Positions 27,068 through 35,486 of a stretch of DNA of 64,000 nt are shown here, one piece after another (position 1 is the first letter of the stretch; each line of letters begins with the position of its first letter). Both the position numbers and the translations under genes were made by a program. Source of the DNA: Microvirga mediterraneensis (GTDB lineage Bacteria > Pseudomonadota > Alphaproteobacteria > Rhizobiales > Beijerinckiaceae); contig NZ_JACDXJ010000001.1 in the NCBI RefSeq assembly GCF_013520865.1, positions 248,001-312,000 of the forward strand, in the 5' to 3' direction. The notes under the pieces were generated by a model. It was not told where the DNA came from. It ran no database searches and worked only from the letters and a program-made list of their open reading frames with translations.

Positions 27068-28173
27068 AGATCGTCATATTCGGCCTGACCATCTCGTCAT
27101 CTTGGGGCAACGGCCACGCAACCTTATGGCGCGGCCTATGCCGGGCGCTCGCAAAGCGCGGGCATAGAATCGTGTTCTTCGAGAAGGACGTGCCCTACTA
27201 CGCCGAGAACCGGGATCTCATCGAAGTGCCCGATGGCAACCTTATCCTCTACGAGGATTGGGAGAGCATTCGCGCTCGCGCTGAAATGGAACTCAAGGAT
27301 GCAGACTTCGCCCTCGTCTCGTCCTATTGTCCCGACGGCATCACGGCTGGCGATCTCCTGCTTTCTGCGCCGCGCGCCATTCGCGCATTCTACGATCTCG
27401 ATACTCCCATCACCTTCTCGCGCCTCGATACGGGCGGGCCCATCAGCTACATCGGCTCACGCGGGCTCGGAGATTTCGACCTTGTCCTGAGTTATACGGG
27501 AGGCCGGGCCATTGAAAGACTGCGGACAGATCTCGGCGCCCAACGCGTCGCTCCTCTCTATGGCCATGTGGACCCGGATGTGCACAGACCCGTGCATACC
27601 ATCCGGCACTATGTTTCCGATCTATCCTATCTCGGCACCTATGCGGCTGATCGCCAGAATGCATTGCAGCGTCTCTTCATCGACCCTGCCGCCTTCCGGC
27701 CGGATCGGCGCTTCCTGATCGGCGGAGCGCAGTACCCGGAGGATTTCCCATGGCAGCCCAATATCCATTTCGTCCAGCACCTGCCGCCGCCAGAGCATCC
27801 TGCGTTCTTCTCGTCCTCGCGGCTTACGCTCAACATCACGCGGCAAGCCATGGCCGAGATGGGCTGGTGCCCTTCAGGGCGCCTGTTCGAGGCGGCAGCC
27901 TGCGGTGCGCCTATTCTCTCGGACTGGTGGGTGGGCCTCGACAGCTTCTTCGAGCCTGGCAAGGACATCCTGATCGCTGCAAATACGGACGATGCCGTCG
28001 CGGCCCTCGACCTGACGGACGCCGAGCTGACGCGAATTGCCAGGGCAGGCCGTGAGAGGACGCTCGCAGAGCACACGTCGGATCATCGGGCGAAGGAGCT
28101 TGAGAACCTGATCGAGGGCTCAACATCCCTTCTGTGCCCGGCCGAAAGTTCCACCGCCATGATGGAGGCCTGA
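27064..28173 (+). CDS. CgeB-like glycosyltransferase (4 of 4)
   Basis: A 369-residue GT-B protein, starting MKIVIFGLTISSSWGNGHAT, with DLSYLGTYAADRQNALQRLF and GRLFEAAACGAPILSDWW. It is strikingly similar in length and motif layout to the protein at 18250 in the opposite arm, so duplication linked the two operons. Its ATG overlaps the phosphatase stop (ATGA). Following ino1 and the phosphatase, it may glycosylate inositol or inositol phosphate. Acceptor unproven. Confidence 0.8.
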   Translation: MKIVIFGLTISSSWGNGHATLWRGLCRALAKRGHRIVFFEKDVPYYAENRDLIEVPDGNLILYEDWESIRARAEMELKDADFALVSSYCPDGITAGDLLLSAPRAIRAFYDLDTPITFSRLDTGGPISYIGSRGLGDFDLVLSYTGGRAIERLRTDLGAQRVAPLYGHVDPDVHRPVHTIRHYVSDLSYLGTYAADRQNALQRLFIDPAAFRPDRRFLIGGAQYPEDFPWQPNIHFVQHLPPPEHPAFFSSSRLTLNITRQAMAEMGWCPSGRLFEAAACGAPILSDWWVGLDSFFEPGKDILIAANTDDAVAALDLTDAELTRIARAGRERTLAEHTSDHRAKELENLIEGSTSLLCPAESSTAMMEA

Positions 28174-28175
28174 TC

Positions 28176-28988
28176 ATGTGGGGAATCATACCTGCTGCGG
28201 GCATCGGCAGCCGCATTCAGCCCCTGGCCTTCTCGAAGGAGCTTCTGCCCGTGGGCAGCCGCCTCGACAACGGCATCGAACGCCCCTGTGCCGTCAGTGA
28301 ATATCTCGTCGAGCGCATGATTCATGGCGGAGCGGACAAGATCTGCTTCGTCATCTCTCCCGGCAAATCGGACATTATGGAATACTATGGCGCAAGCTAT
28401 GGCAGCGCTTCCATCGCCTATGTGGTCCAGCCGGAAGCACGTGGCCTGTGCGACGCGATCTTCCAGGCGGCTCCGCTCATTCCCGCCGATGAGGGCGTGA
28501 TCGTCGGCCTGCCGGATACGGTCTGGTTTCCCGAGAAGGCCCTGGCGGAACTGCCGGACGACTGTCTCTCCTTCCTGCTCTTTCCGGTCGATAATCCCGA
28601 GGTCTTCGATGCGGTGATCCTGGACGAGACGATGCAGGTTCAGGAAATCCAGGTCAAACAGGCCGATGCCGCTTCACGCTGGATCTGGGGCGCCTTCAAG
28701 ATGCCGGGTCATGTGCTCGCAACGTTGCGCAAGCTATGGATGTCACGCAATCGCGATGATGAATTTTTCGGCACGCTCGTGAATGCCTACTTGGCTGAAG
28801 GCGGCAGGGCCCTCGGGCTGAGAGCGGGCCAATCCTATGTAGACGTCGGAACCTTGCACGGCTATCGCGCCGCCATCGGCCTCCTGAGCGACGCGGCCCA
28901 GCATGAAACCTTTACCGGTGCGCGCGTCGCTCTCGGCTGGCCCGCGGGCCGACTGCCGCGCGGGCTTCATGATTTGAACAGGGAGTAA
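28176..28988 (+). CDS. Sugar-phosphate nucleotidyltransferase
   Basis: A 270-residue Rossmann-type enzyme. The N-terminus MWGIIPAAGIGSRIQPLAFS-KELLPVG is the nucleotide-binding signature (GxGxR...P...KELLP), close to RmlA/GalU types. LPDTVWFPEKAL resembles the metal-binding Asp segment and SYVDVGTLHGY the C-terminal DVGT loop of this family. It joins NTP and a sugar 1-phosphate to give an NDP-sugar for the locus. The ATG comes two bases after the preceding stop, with GGAGGCC upstream. Whether the sugar is glucose, or even inositol phosphate, cannot be told. Confidence 0.85.
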   Translation: MWGIIPAAGIGSRIQPLAFSKELLPVGSRLDNGIERPCAVSEYLVERMIHGGADKICFVISPGKSDIMEYYGASYGSASIAYVVQPEARGLCDAIFQAAPLIPADEGVIVGLPDTVWFPEKALAELPDDCLSFLLFPVDNPEVFDAVILDETMQVQEIQVKQADAASRWIWGAFKMPGHVLATLRKLWMSRNRDDEFFGTLVNAYLAEGGRALGLRAGQSYVDVGTLHGYRAAIGLLSDAAQHETFTGARVALGWPAGRLPRGLHDLNRE

Positions 28989-28996
28989 TCGTCACG

Positions 28997-29770
28997 ATGA
29001 ATGCCATCGATCCCATGCGGCTTGACGAAATCCGTCAGAAAGCCGAAGCGCTCGGGCCCTGGTTTCACAATATCGAGCTCAAGGGAGGCGTCTGGACCGC
29101 GCCGAACCATTTCCTCGGCAATTATCCTGCCGTGAAGTGGCAGCGGTTTTCGGATGCGATCCCGCAGGACCTCACAGGGAAAAGCGTCCTCGACATCGGC
29201 TGCAACGGCGGCTTCTACTCGATGGAGATGAAGAAGCGCGGCGCGGAACGCGTCCTCGGTATCGACTTCGATGAAGCCTATCTCGCGCAGGCGCGCTTTG
29301 CCGCGCAGACGATGGATTACGATATCGAGTTCCGGAAACTGTCCGTCTATGACCTGGGTCAGCTCGGCGAACGGTTCGACGTCGTGCTCTTCATGGGCGT
29401 GCTCTATCACCTGCGGCATCCATTGCTAGCACTCGATCTCATTCACGAGCACGTCGCCAAGGATCTTCTCGTGTTCCAGTCGATGCAACGCGGCTCCACG
29501 GAGGTCATGCCTGTCGAGGAAAACTACACCTTCTGGCAGACGGATCACTTCGACGATCCGCGCTATCCGAAGATGCATTTCATCGAGCATCGCTATGCCG
29601 ACGACCCTACCAATTGGTGGGCGCCCAATTCCGGCTGCGTCGAAGCCATGCTCCGCAGCGCCGGGTTCGAGATCGTCCAGCATCCTGAAACTGAAGTTTA
29701 CATCTGTCGCCGTGTCGATGCCCCACCCGGTGCGGGTGCGGTCTACCCGGCGCAAGGGAGACACGCATGA
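28997..29770 (+). CDS. Class I SAM-dependent methyltransferase, CmoB-like
   Basis: A 257-residue methyltransferase. Motif I is VLDIGCNGGFYSMEM (about residues 67-81), followed by GIDFDEAYLAQARF and FDVVLFMGVLYHLRHP. Relatives include CmoB-type proteins and methyltransferases of polysaccharide loci. The tail after residue ~240 (VDAPPGAGAVYPAQGRHA) is extra and Pro/Gly-rich. Stop overlaps the start of the glycosidase gene (ATGA), so the two are co-translated. In this operon it probably methylates a sugar or inositol. Confidence 0.82.
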   Translation: MNAIDPMRLDEIRQKAEALGPWFHNIELKGGVWTAPNHFLGNYPAVKWQRFSDAIPQDLTGKSVLDIGCNGGFYSMEMKKRGAERVLGIDFDEAYLAQARFAAQTMDYDIEFRKLSVYDLGQLGERFDVVLFMGVLYHLRHPLLALDLIHEHVAKDLLVFQSMQRGSTEVMPVEENYTFWQTDHFDDPRYPKMHFIEHRYADDPTNWWAPNSGCVEAMLRSAGFEIVQHPETEVYICRRVDAPPGAGAVYPAQGRHA

Positions 29771-30696
29771 TCGAAGCCGCGATGATCTGGAACGAGCCCA
29801 ACAACAAGTCTCATTGGGACCCGGAGATCGACCCGGATTGGAGGCTCTTCTCCGACATGGTGATTGCCGCAGGCCAGGCGATCAAGGCCGAGAATCCCAA
29901 TCTGCCGCGCGTTCTCGGTGGCATCTCGCCCATCGACCCCGGCTTCATCAGGAAGCTGGAAGGACACGGCGCTCTCGATCACCTGGACGTCGTGGCCGTT
30001 CACGGCTTCCCGCTCGACTGGAACCTGTGGCAGATCCATGAATGGCCCGCGAAAATCGACGAGATCCGCGCCGTGACGAACAAGCCCATCTGGGTCAGTG
30101 AGGTCGGAATCTCAACCTTCGGGGCAGAGGAAGTGCAGGTCTGGGGCTTGAACCGGACCGCCGAGCTCCTGATCGGCAAGGTGCCGAAGATCCATTGGTA
30201 CAGCCTCTACGATCTCCCCCGCGCTTGGGAAGCCACGACACGCCACCGGGAGGCCGAGGGCTCATCCTATTATCGGCACTTCTACATGGGGCTCCTGCGC
30301 GAGGACGGAACGCCGAAACCTTCTCTCGAGGAGTTCGCCAAGCACGCGCCGCAGATGGGGCTGTGCCAGTGGTTCCACTATGAGGACCACCGTCTCGACG
30401 ATGCCGTGGCATGGATGAAACGCCTGGGCGTCAAGTACCTGCGCACCGGTTTGTCCTGGGCCGACAGCTTCCGTCCGAACGCATTGGATTGGTTCGACCG
30501 GCAGATGGAAGCGCTTGCGGATTTCGACGTGACGGTGACCTTCTGCTTCACGCCGGAACATCGCGGGATCGCGCCTCACCACACCAGCGCGCCGCAGGTG
30601 AAGGAGGAATTTGCGGAGTTCTGTGCCAGCATGATCCGCCGCTATGCGCCTTCAAGTCAGCCTGATGAAGCGAGCAAGGTTCTGGAAGCTCTCTGA
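29767..30696 (+). CDS. Clan GH-A glycoside hydrolase, beta-xylosidase-like, apparently circularly permuted
   Basis: A 309-residue protein. The acid/base motif WNEPNN sits at residues 8-13 (E10) and the nucleophile motif WVSEVGIS near residue 112 (E112), about 100 apart as in GH39-type barrels. In usual GH-A enzymes about three beta/alpha units come before WNEPN. Here they seem to follow strand 8 instead: GLCQWFH (198-204), VKYLRTGLSW (about 222-231), VTVTFCFTPE (about 256-265). No room exists upstream, because the start overlaps the methyltransferase stop and that gene ends normally. The protein thus looks like a permuted (beta/alpha)8 barrel, or a lineage that lost one half of a tandem. No signal peptide. 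It may trim or transfer sugars on the locus product in the cytoplasm. Confidence 0.75.
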   Translation: MIEAAMIWNEPNNKSHWDPEIDPDWRLFSDMVIAAGQAIKAENPNLPRVLGGISPIDPGFIRKLEGHGALDHLDVVAVHGFPLDWNLWQIHEWPAKIDEIRAVTNKPIWVSEVGISTFGAEEVQVWGLNRTAELLIGKVPKIHWYSLYDLPRAWEATTRHREAEGSSYYRHFYMGLLREDGTPKPSLEEFAKHAPQMGLCQWFHYEDHRLDDAVAWMKRLGVKYLRTGLSWADSFRPNALDWFDRQMEALADFDVTVTFCFTPEHRGIAPHHTSAPQVKEEFAEFCASMIRRYAPSSQPDEASKVLEAL

Positions 30697-30869
30697 GGTG
30701 GGGATCGCTTCCAGGAACTGCCCCTGAACCGTCGTAGCCGGCATAGGGTCGGCCACCCCGATTCGATGCAGTGTCTAAAGGAATCGAAATCACCGGCACA
30801 AGGCCAGTGATGATGCAAAAGGGGTCTTGCGAATCGCAAAAGATGTCAGCTTGACCGTTGTACTTGGTG

Positions 30870-31898
30870 CTATCGTCCATAAATCCGGTCGAGCACCTTT
30901 GCGACATCGACCAGTTGCTCTGCGGCCCGATCGAACCCCTCCCCGGCCGCCAGGCGGGATGCCCAATCTGCCGCCGCGCGTCCGCCCCATTCGTCCGGCG
31001 GGGAGGTCAGCGTCTCGCGCGACGTGCCCCAATAGCGCTCGGCCGTAAAGTCATAGAACGAACCGTTCACGTTGCGCAGCGCCACGCCGCCCTGCGTTCC
31101 GTAGAACGTGGCCGAGATGATTGCATCGGATCCGGCCTGAAGCCGCCAGGAACAGGCGAGCTGGATCACGGCGCCCGTGTTCAGCTCGACAGTCGCGACG
31201 GCATAATCTTCCACCTGCGAGGCGGAATCCTTGAGCGGCGCGCCACCTGCGAAGAGCTTGCCCGTGACACCCCCGACGCCGGGGTTGTTCAATGCCCAAA
31301 GGGCGAGATCGACCAGATGGACACCGAGATCCATCACGCAGCCGCCCCCGGACAGAGCTGGATCGTAGAACCAGGGCTTGTCCGGGCCATAGGCGTTGTG
31401 GAACACGAGATCCACGGCATAGACGTGTCCCAGTTCGCCTGAATCGATGATCTCGCGGATGCGCCGCATGCCTTCCGTAAAGCGGTATGAGAGGTCGACA
31501 CATAGCAGGCGACCGGCCTTTCGCGCCGCATCGACCACCGCCTGCACCTCTGCCGCGGTTCGCCCGAGCGGCTTCTGGCAGAACACGGCGACGCCGTGCT
31601 CCAAAGCTTGGATCGACTGCGCCGCATGCATGGCACTAGGGGTTGCAATCACGACGCCATCAACGCCGAGGTCGAGGATCTCGTCGAGACTGGAAACCAG
31701 TTGCGCTTTGGGCGCCAGCTTGCCGGCTTCGGCGGCCATGTCGGGAGATGGGTCGGCAATGGCAGCAACGTCGGCGACACCGGCGCCGAGGATCGCCTGC
31801 ATGCGGTGCCGCCCGATCCAGCCGACGCCGAGGAAGCCGAGACGCGGACGCGCGGGAGAGGTTCCAGAACTCGTCTTGAGCACAGCCTGTTGCACCAT
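30870..31898 (-). CDS. Gfo/Idh/MocA family oxidoreductase
   Basis: A 342-residue NAD(P)-dependent enzyme. A Rossmann domain shows LGFLGVGWIGRHRMQAIL. CQKPLGRTAAEVQ is the EKP-type motif (Glu replaced by Gln, Lys kept), and GGGCVMDLGVHLVDLALW carries the GG..D.G.H pattern. The family oxidises or reduces sugars, inositols or sugar nucleotides; inositol 2-dehydrogenase belongs here. Start overlaps the stop of the zinc-alcohol-dehydrogenase-like gene by one base (TGATG). The pair converges on the ino1 operon, 173 bases away, and plausibly makes a modified sugar for it. Confidence 0.85.
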   Translation of the reverse strand: MVQQAVLKTSSGTSPARPRLGFLGVGWIGRHRMQAILGAGVADVAAIADPSPDMAAEAGKLAPKAQLVSSLDEILDLGVDGVVIATPSAMHAAQSIQALEHGVAVFCQKPLGRTAAEVQAVVDAARKAGRLLCVDLSYRFTEGMRRIREIIDSGELGHVYAVDLVFHNAYGPDKPWFYDPALSGGGCVMDLGVHLVDLALWALNNPGVGGVTGKLFAGGAPLKDSASQVEDYAVATVELNTGAVIQLACSWRLQAGSDAIISATFYGTQGGVALRNVNGSFYDFTAERYWGTSRETLTSPPDEWGGRAAADWASRLAAGEGFDRAAEQLVDVAKVLDRIYGR

Positions 31899-32851
31899 CA
31901 GTACGTCACCAGGGCCTTGAGGAAACCGTCGGGCCGGTCGCGCGTGGCGTTCAGCGCTTCGTCGAGTCGCTCCAGAGGATAGGTGTGGGTGTAGAGGACG
32001 CTCGGATCGAGGCGCCCCGACGCGATAGCATCCACCGCCTCGCGCAAACCCTGCACGTAGATCTTCGGATCGCGTTCATGCGCGTTGATCACGTCGATGC
32101 CGCGCCAGTTCCAGAGCCACATATTGACCTGCCGCGGGCCATCCTGATGATAGCCGGCCACGATCAGCTTGCCGCGCTCGCGGGTCAGTTCCCCGGCGAG
32201 ATCAAGCGGCCATTGCTTGCCGACGGCCTCGATCACGCGGTCGCAGAACGTGCCGCCGGTCAGTTCCTTGACTTGCTCGATGATCGCATGGTGATCGTCC
32301 ATCGGGATCGTCTCGACCGCGCCCATGCGGCGTGCCAGCTCGAGCGAGAACGGCCGTCGCGAGATCGCGATCACCCGCGCGCCGGCGTCAGAGGCGAGCT
32401 TCGTGAGAATGGCGCCGAGAAAGCCGATGCCAACAATGGCGATCGTCTGCCCGGCCACGATGTCGCTGCGCCGGAAGATGTTCATCGCGCAGCCGAGCGG
32501 CTCACCGGGAAAAGCCTGGCCCGCCAGGGCATCAGGCAGGCGTACGACCACGTCGGCCTCTGCCAGATCGTATTCCGCATAGGATTTGTAGGAGAGCGCC
32601 GCGACCCGGTCTCCGACCGCCAGGTCTTCGACACCTTCGCCGACCGCGTCCACGAAGCCCCAGGCTTCATGTCCGAGAGCGCCCGGCTCGGTGGGATACT
32701 GCATCCATTCGGGGCCGGCCCAAGGTGTCAGGTTGGATGCGCAGACGCCACAGCCTTCCAGGCGAAGCCGCACCTGTCCTCGCCCCGGCACCGGACGCGC
32801 CACCTCGCTGACCTTGATCCGCCCGGGTCCCGTGAGGATGGCTGCCCGCAT
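31898..32851 (-). CDS. Medium-chain (zinc-type) alcohol dehydrogenase-like protein
   Basis: A 317-residue MDR protein. It keeps CGVCASNL and GALGHEAWG (catalytic-type Cys and His-Glu) and a Rossmann AIVGIGFLGAILTKLA, but lacks the four-Cys structural zinc loop. I chose the ATG at 32851 (MRAAILTG), though its ribosome-binding site is weak; the frame extends 38 residues upstream from TTG through a Ser/Gly-rich segment, so the true N-terminus is unsure. Coupled to the Gfo/Idh/MocA gene. Such pairs occur in polysaccharide loci, where they modify sugars. Confidence 0.78.
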   Translation of the reverse strand: MRAAILTGPGRIKVSEVARPVPGRGQVRLRLEGCGVCASNLTPWAGPEWMQYPTEPGALGHEAWGFVDAVGEGVEDLAVGDRVAALSYKSYAEYDLAEADVVVRLPDALAGQAFPGEPLGCAMNIFRRSDIVAGQTIAIVGIGFLGAILTKLASDAGARVIAISRRPFSLELARRMGAVETIPMDDHHAIIEQVKELTGGTFCDRVIEAVGKQWPLDLAGELTRERGKLIVAGYHQDGPRQVNMWLWNWRGIDVINAHERDPKIYVQGLREAVDAIASGRLDPSVLYTHTYPLERLDEALNATRDRPDGFLKALVTY

Positions 32852-33022
32852 GTTTGCCGGAGCCCCGGCCGGCTCATCGCTCCCCTTCGACGCAGAAGCG
32901 GAATTGTTGCTGCCGGCACCACTCTCTTTCAGCAAGTTCGTCCCTCCACCATAGCGCCCGAGCAATTAGAGATGGGAGAGGAGACTTCAAGGCTCGACTA
33001 TTTGTAACAAGGGATTGTGAGC

Positions 33023-33313
33023 TCACGCGGTGATCCGGGCGCTCATTTCTGCGGCATATGTCGTGCGCGCCTTGCCGTCGGGCTCCAGGCCCTGTTCCTC
33101 GCACCACGACGCGAACGCATCGGGCTCGATCATGATACGCGCAATTAGGAGCCCGGCCTGTTGGCCGACGGTCTCGTTGTTCTCGGCCGAAGCCAGCCAC
33201 GCCTCATAGGTCGAGGCGAGATTGTGCCGGTCGGTCATCATGGCGCGGATGCGGGGATAATCCTCCCGGCTGTACCAGGGCAGTCCGATCCTGCGGGGCG
33301 GCGCATCCGTCAT
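33023..33313 (-). CDS. Small hypothetical protein (96 aa)
   Basis: Starts MTDAPPRRIGLPWYSREDYP with GGAGAG eight bases upstream. Predicted helical, acidic, no membrane segment. The segment IGLPWYSREDYPRIRAMM and the C-terminal SWCEEQGLEPDGK are distinctive but I cannot assign a family with certainty. Stands alone between the oxidoreductase pair and another hypothetical gene. Confidence 0.65.
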   Translation of the reverse strand: MTDAPPRRIGLPWYSREDYPRIRAMMTDRHNLASTYEAWLASAENNETVGQQAGLLIARIMIEPDAFASWCEEQGLEPDGKARTTYAAEMSARITA

Positions 33314-33379
33314 TCATCAACTCTCCGAACAATCGGCACCGGGCCCACTGATCAGGAGGCTCGGTGCCGCAGCATACTT

Positions 33380-33841
33380 TCAGCTCAGCAGGTAGAACAC
33401 GGCCGGGGCGGCTGTGAGCAGCCCGGCCGTCGTGAACAGCATGAGCCGATGATCAGGGTTCGCGATGCGACGGACCTTTCGCGCCGTGGAGCCCGCTTCC
33501 ATGCTCCAGCCGTTCATGCAGGAGCAGAGAAGTCGATGGGAGGCTCCCTCCGACAATTCGAAGAACTCCATGGCATCCCCGAGCGTGTCGCCCTTCAGGC
33601 CGGCGGCGCGCAGGACTGGATCCTCGAACGCAACCGTAATGGGGGATTCGTCCGAGCGCAATTCCGGCCGCTTGTCCTTCGGAACGAACTCGATCTCACC
33701 CAGTGACCTCAAGCGCCGTTTCGGCTGGCGCTCCAACATTTCGGCCCAACGCTCGAGGCGTTCGCGCCGTGACAGGAAACCTTGGCTCAACTCATGCACT
33801 TCAGCGACGCTACGCAGCTTCTCTACAGGCTTGTGTTCCAT
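33380..33841 (-). CDS. Hypothetical protein with C-terminal membrane anchor (153 aa)
   Basis: A soluble, charged N-terminal part (many Arg/Glu, RRERLERWAEMLER and RLRSLGEIEFVPKDKRPEL) is followed by one hydrophobic segment at the end (LMLFTTAGLLTAAPAVFYLL). This suggests tail anchoring to the membrane. AGGAG lies seven bases before the ATG. No recognised domain. It lies 100 bases downstream of spoVR, on the same strand, and may belong to that stress operon. Confidence 0.65.
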   Translation of the reverse strand: MEHKPVEKLRSVAEVHELSQGFLSRRERLERWAEMLERQPKRRLRSLGEIEFVPKDKRPELRSDESPITVAFEDPVLRAAGLKGDTLGDAMEFFELSEGASHRLLCSCMNGWSMEAGSTARKVRRIANPDHRLMLFTTAGLLTAAPAVFYLLS

Positions 33842-33941
33842 AGGTATTCTCCTGCAAGGGAGCCGACCCCGAAACCAGGGCCGAGCCCAGGGAACCCTAT
33901 GGTCGCGTGAGTCCCAGGCTTTTTTGCGTCAAACCGTCCTT

Positions 33942-35486
33942 TTAGAAGAGTGTTTCGTGCGGGTGAGCCACGTGTTCCTGGAAGATCGCCCCCGTGGCCG
34001 GCTCCACCTCTTTCAGCACCACCGCATAGCCCCAGAGATTGGCTACCATCTGAAGCACCCGCTGGGCGTCGTCCTTGTGCAGCAAGGTTCGGTTGAGAAC
34101 GTGATGATGCAGGATCAGACGCCTGTCTCCGGCAAGGTCCACGTCGATCACCTGGATGTCGGGATCGCTCCACCCGACATCGTAATGGCGCGAGAGCGAG
34201 CGCCGCAGACGCCGATAGCCACGCTCGTCGTGGATCGCCTCGATCATGAGCTCAGGCTGGTCCGGATCATCGACGAGATGGAACATACGCCATTGCCGGA
34301 TCAGGTGGGGGCTCAGGAACTGCGAGATGAAGCTCTCGTCGCGGTAGTTCGCCCAAACATCGCGCAGAACCGCCATGGCATCGCCACTGCCCGCGATGTC
34401 GGGGAACCAGTTCCGGTCCTCCGCGGTCGGCTCAGTGCAGATGCGCTCGATGTCCTGCATCATGCCGAAGCCCAGGGCGTAAGGATTGATGCCGCCATAA
34501 TGCGGGTCGTCGAATTCGGGCTGCCGGGTCACGTTGGTATGGGATTGCAGAAATTCGAGAAAGGAGCCATCGCTGATTTGCCCCGTCTCGTGCAGGCGGG
34601 TCATGATGCGGTAGTGGCAATAGGTGGCGCAGCCCTCGTTCATCACCTTGGTCTGGCGCTGCGGATAGAAATACTGGGCGATCTGACGCACGATGCGCAG
34701 GATCTCGCGCTGCCAGGGCTGCAGGCGCGGCGCGGACTTTTCGAGGAAATACAGGATGTTTTCCTGCGGCAGTTCGAGAAGGGCGCGGCGGCGCTCCTCG
34801 CTCAGCTGCGGCTTCGCGGCCGCTCCCTTGGTCGGCACCGTACGCCACAGGTCGTTGAAGGTCTGCTCCTGGTGGAGATGGCGCTCCCGCTCCCGGCGCT
34901 CCTCCGAGCGCAGGTCGGGCCGCTTCTTGCGCGGATAGCGGTGCACCCCGTGCGACATCAGGGCATGGGCTGCATCGAGAACGCGCTCTACGGCCGCATG
35001 TCCGTAACGCTCCTCGCAGCGCGTGATGTAGCCCTTGGCGAATTCGAGATAGTCGAGAATCCCATCCGCATCGGTCCATTCCGTGAAGAGGTAGTTGTTC
35101 TTGAAGAAATGGTTGTGTCCGAAAGCCGCGTGGGCGATGACGAGTGTCTGCATCGTCGCCGAGTTCTCCTCCATGATATAGGAGATGCACGGGTTCGAGT
35201 TGATGACGATCTCGTAGGCCAGGCCCGTGAGCCCCTGGCGATAGCTCGATTCATGCAGGGCGAAGCGCTTGCCGAAGGACCAGTGCTTATAAAATAGGGG
35301 CATGCCGATCGACGCATAGGCGTCGAGCATCTGCTCGGCGGTGATCACCTCGATCTGGTTTGGATAGACGTCGAGCCCCAGCTCGCCGACCCCGATAGCC
35401 TCGACGGCGTCATGGATGCGCTGGATCGTTCCGAAATCCCAATCGGCCCCATGGAACAGCAGGTTGTCGTCCAGGGTCACGCTCAT
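33942..35486 (-). CDS. SpoVR family protein
   Basis: A 514-residue protein matching SpoVR/YcgB in length. Features are DWDFGTIQRIHDAVEAIGVGELGLD at the start, MPLFYKHWSFGK, HAAFGHNHFFKNNYLFTEW (a His-rich conserved block), and CATYCHYRIM. The biochemical role is unknown. In many proteobacteria it is co-transcribed with PrkA and YeaH and is induced by starvation or stress. Its ATG overlaps the yeaH stop (ATGA). Third gene of the prkA-yeaH-spoVR operon. No sporulation genes are present; the name is historical. Confidence 0.93.
   Translation of the reverse strand: MSVTLDDNLLFHGADWDFGTIQRIHDAVEAIGVGELGLDVYPNQIEVITAEQMLDAYASIGMPLFYKHWSFGKRFALHESSYRQGLTGLAYEIVINSNPCISYIMEENSATMQTLVIAHAAFGHNHFFKNNYLFTEWTDADGILDYLEFAKGYITRCEERYGHAAVERVLDAAHALMSHGVHRYPRKKRPDLRSEERRERERHLHQEQTFNDLWRTVPTKGAAAKPQLSEERRRALLELPQENILYFLEKSAPRLQPWQREILRIVRQIAQYFYPQRQTKVMNEGCATYCHYRIMTRLHETGQISDGSFLEFLQSHTNVTRQPEFDDPHYGGINPYALGFGMMQDIERICTEPTAEDRNWFPDIAGSGDAMAVLRDVWANYRDESFISQFLSPHLIRQWRMFHLVDDPDQPELMIEAIHDERGYRRLRRSLSRHYDVGWSDPDIQVIDVDLAGDRRLILHHHVLNRTLLHKDDAQRVLQMVANLWGYAVVLKEVEPATGAIFQEHVAHPHETLF

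Noticed and set aside
30714..30740. GGAAC in the gap after the glycosidase gene as an EcfG promoter
   Set aside because: No matching -10, and the gap lies between convergent genes, so a promoter is not expected.
33465..35297. A 610-codon plus-strand open frame opposite spoVR and the neighbouring hypothetical gene
   Set aside because: No domain; the minus-strand SpoVR is unmistakable.
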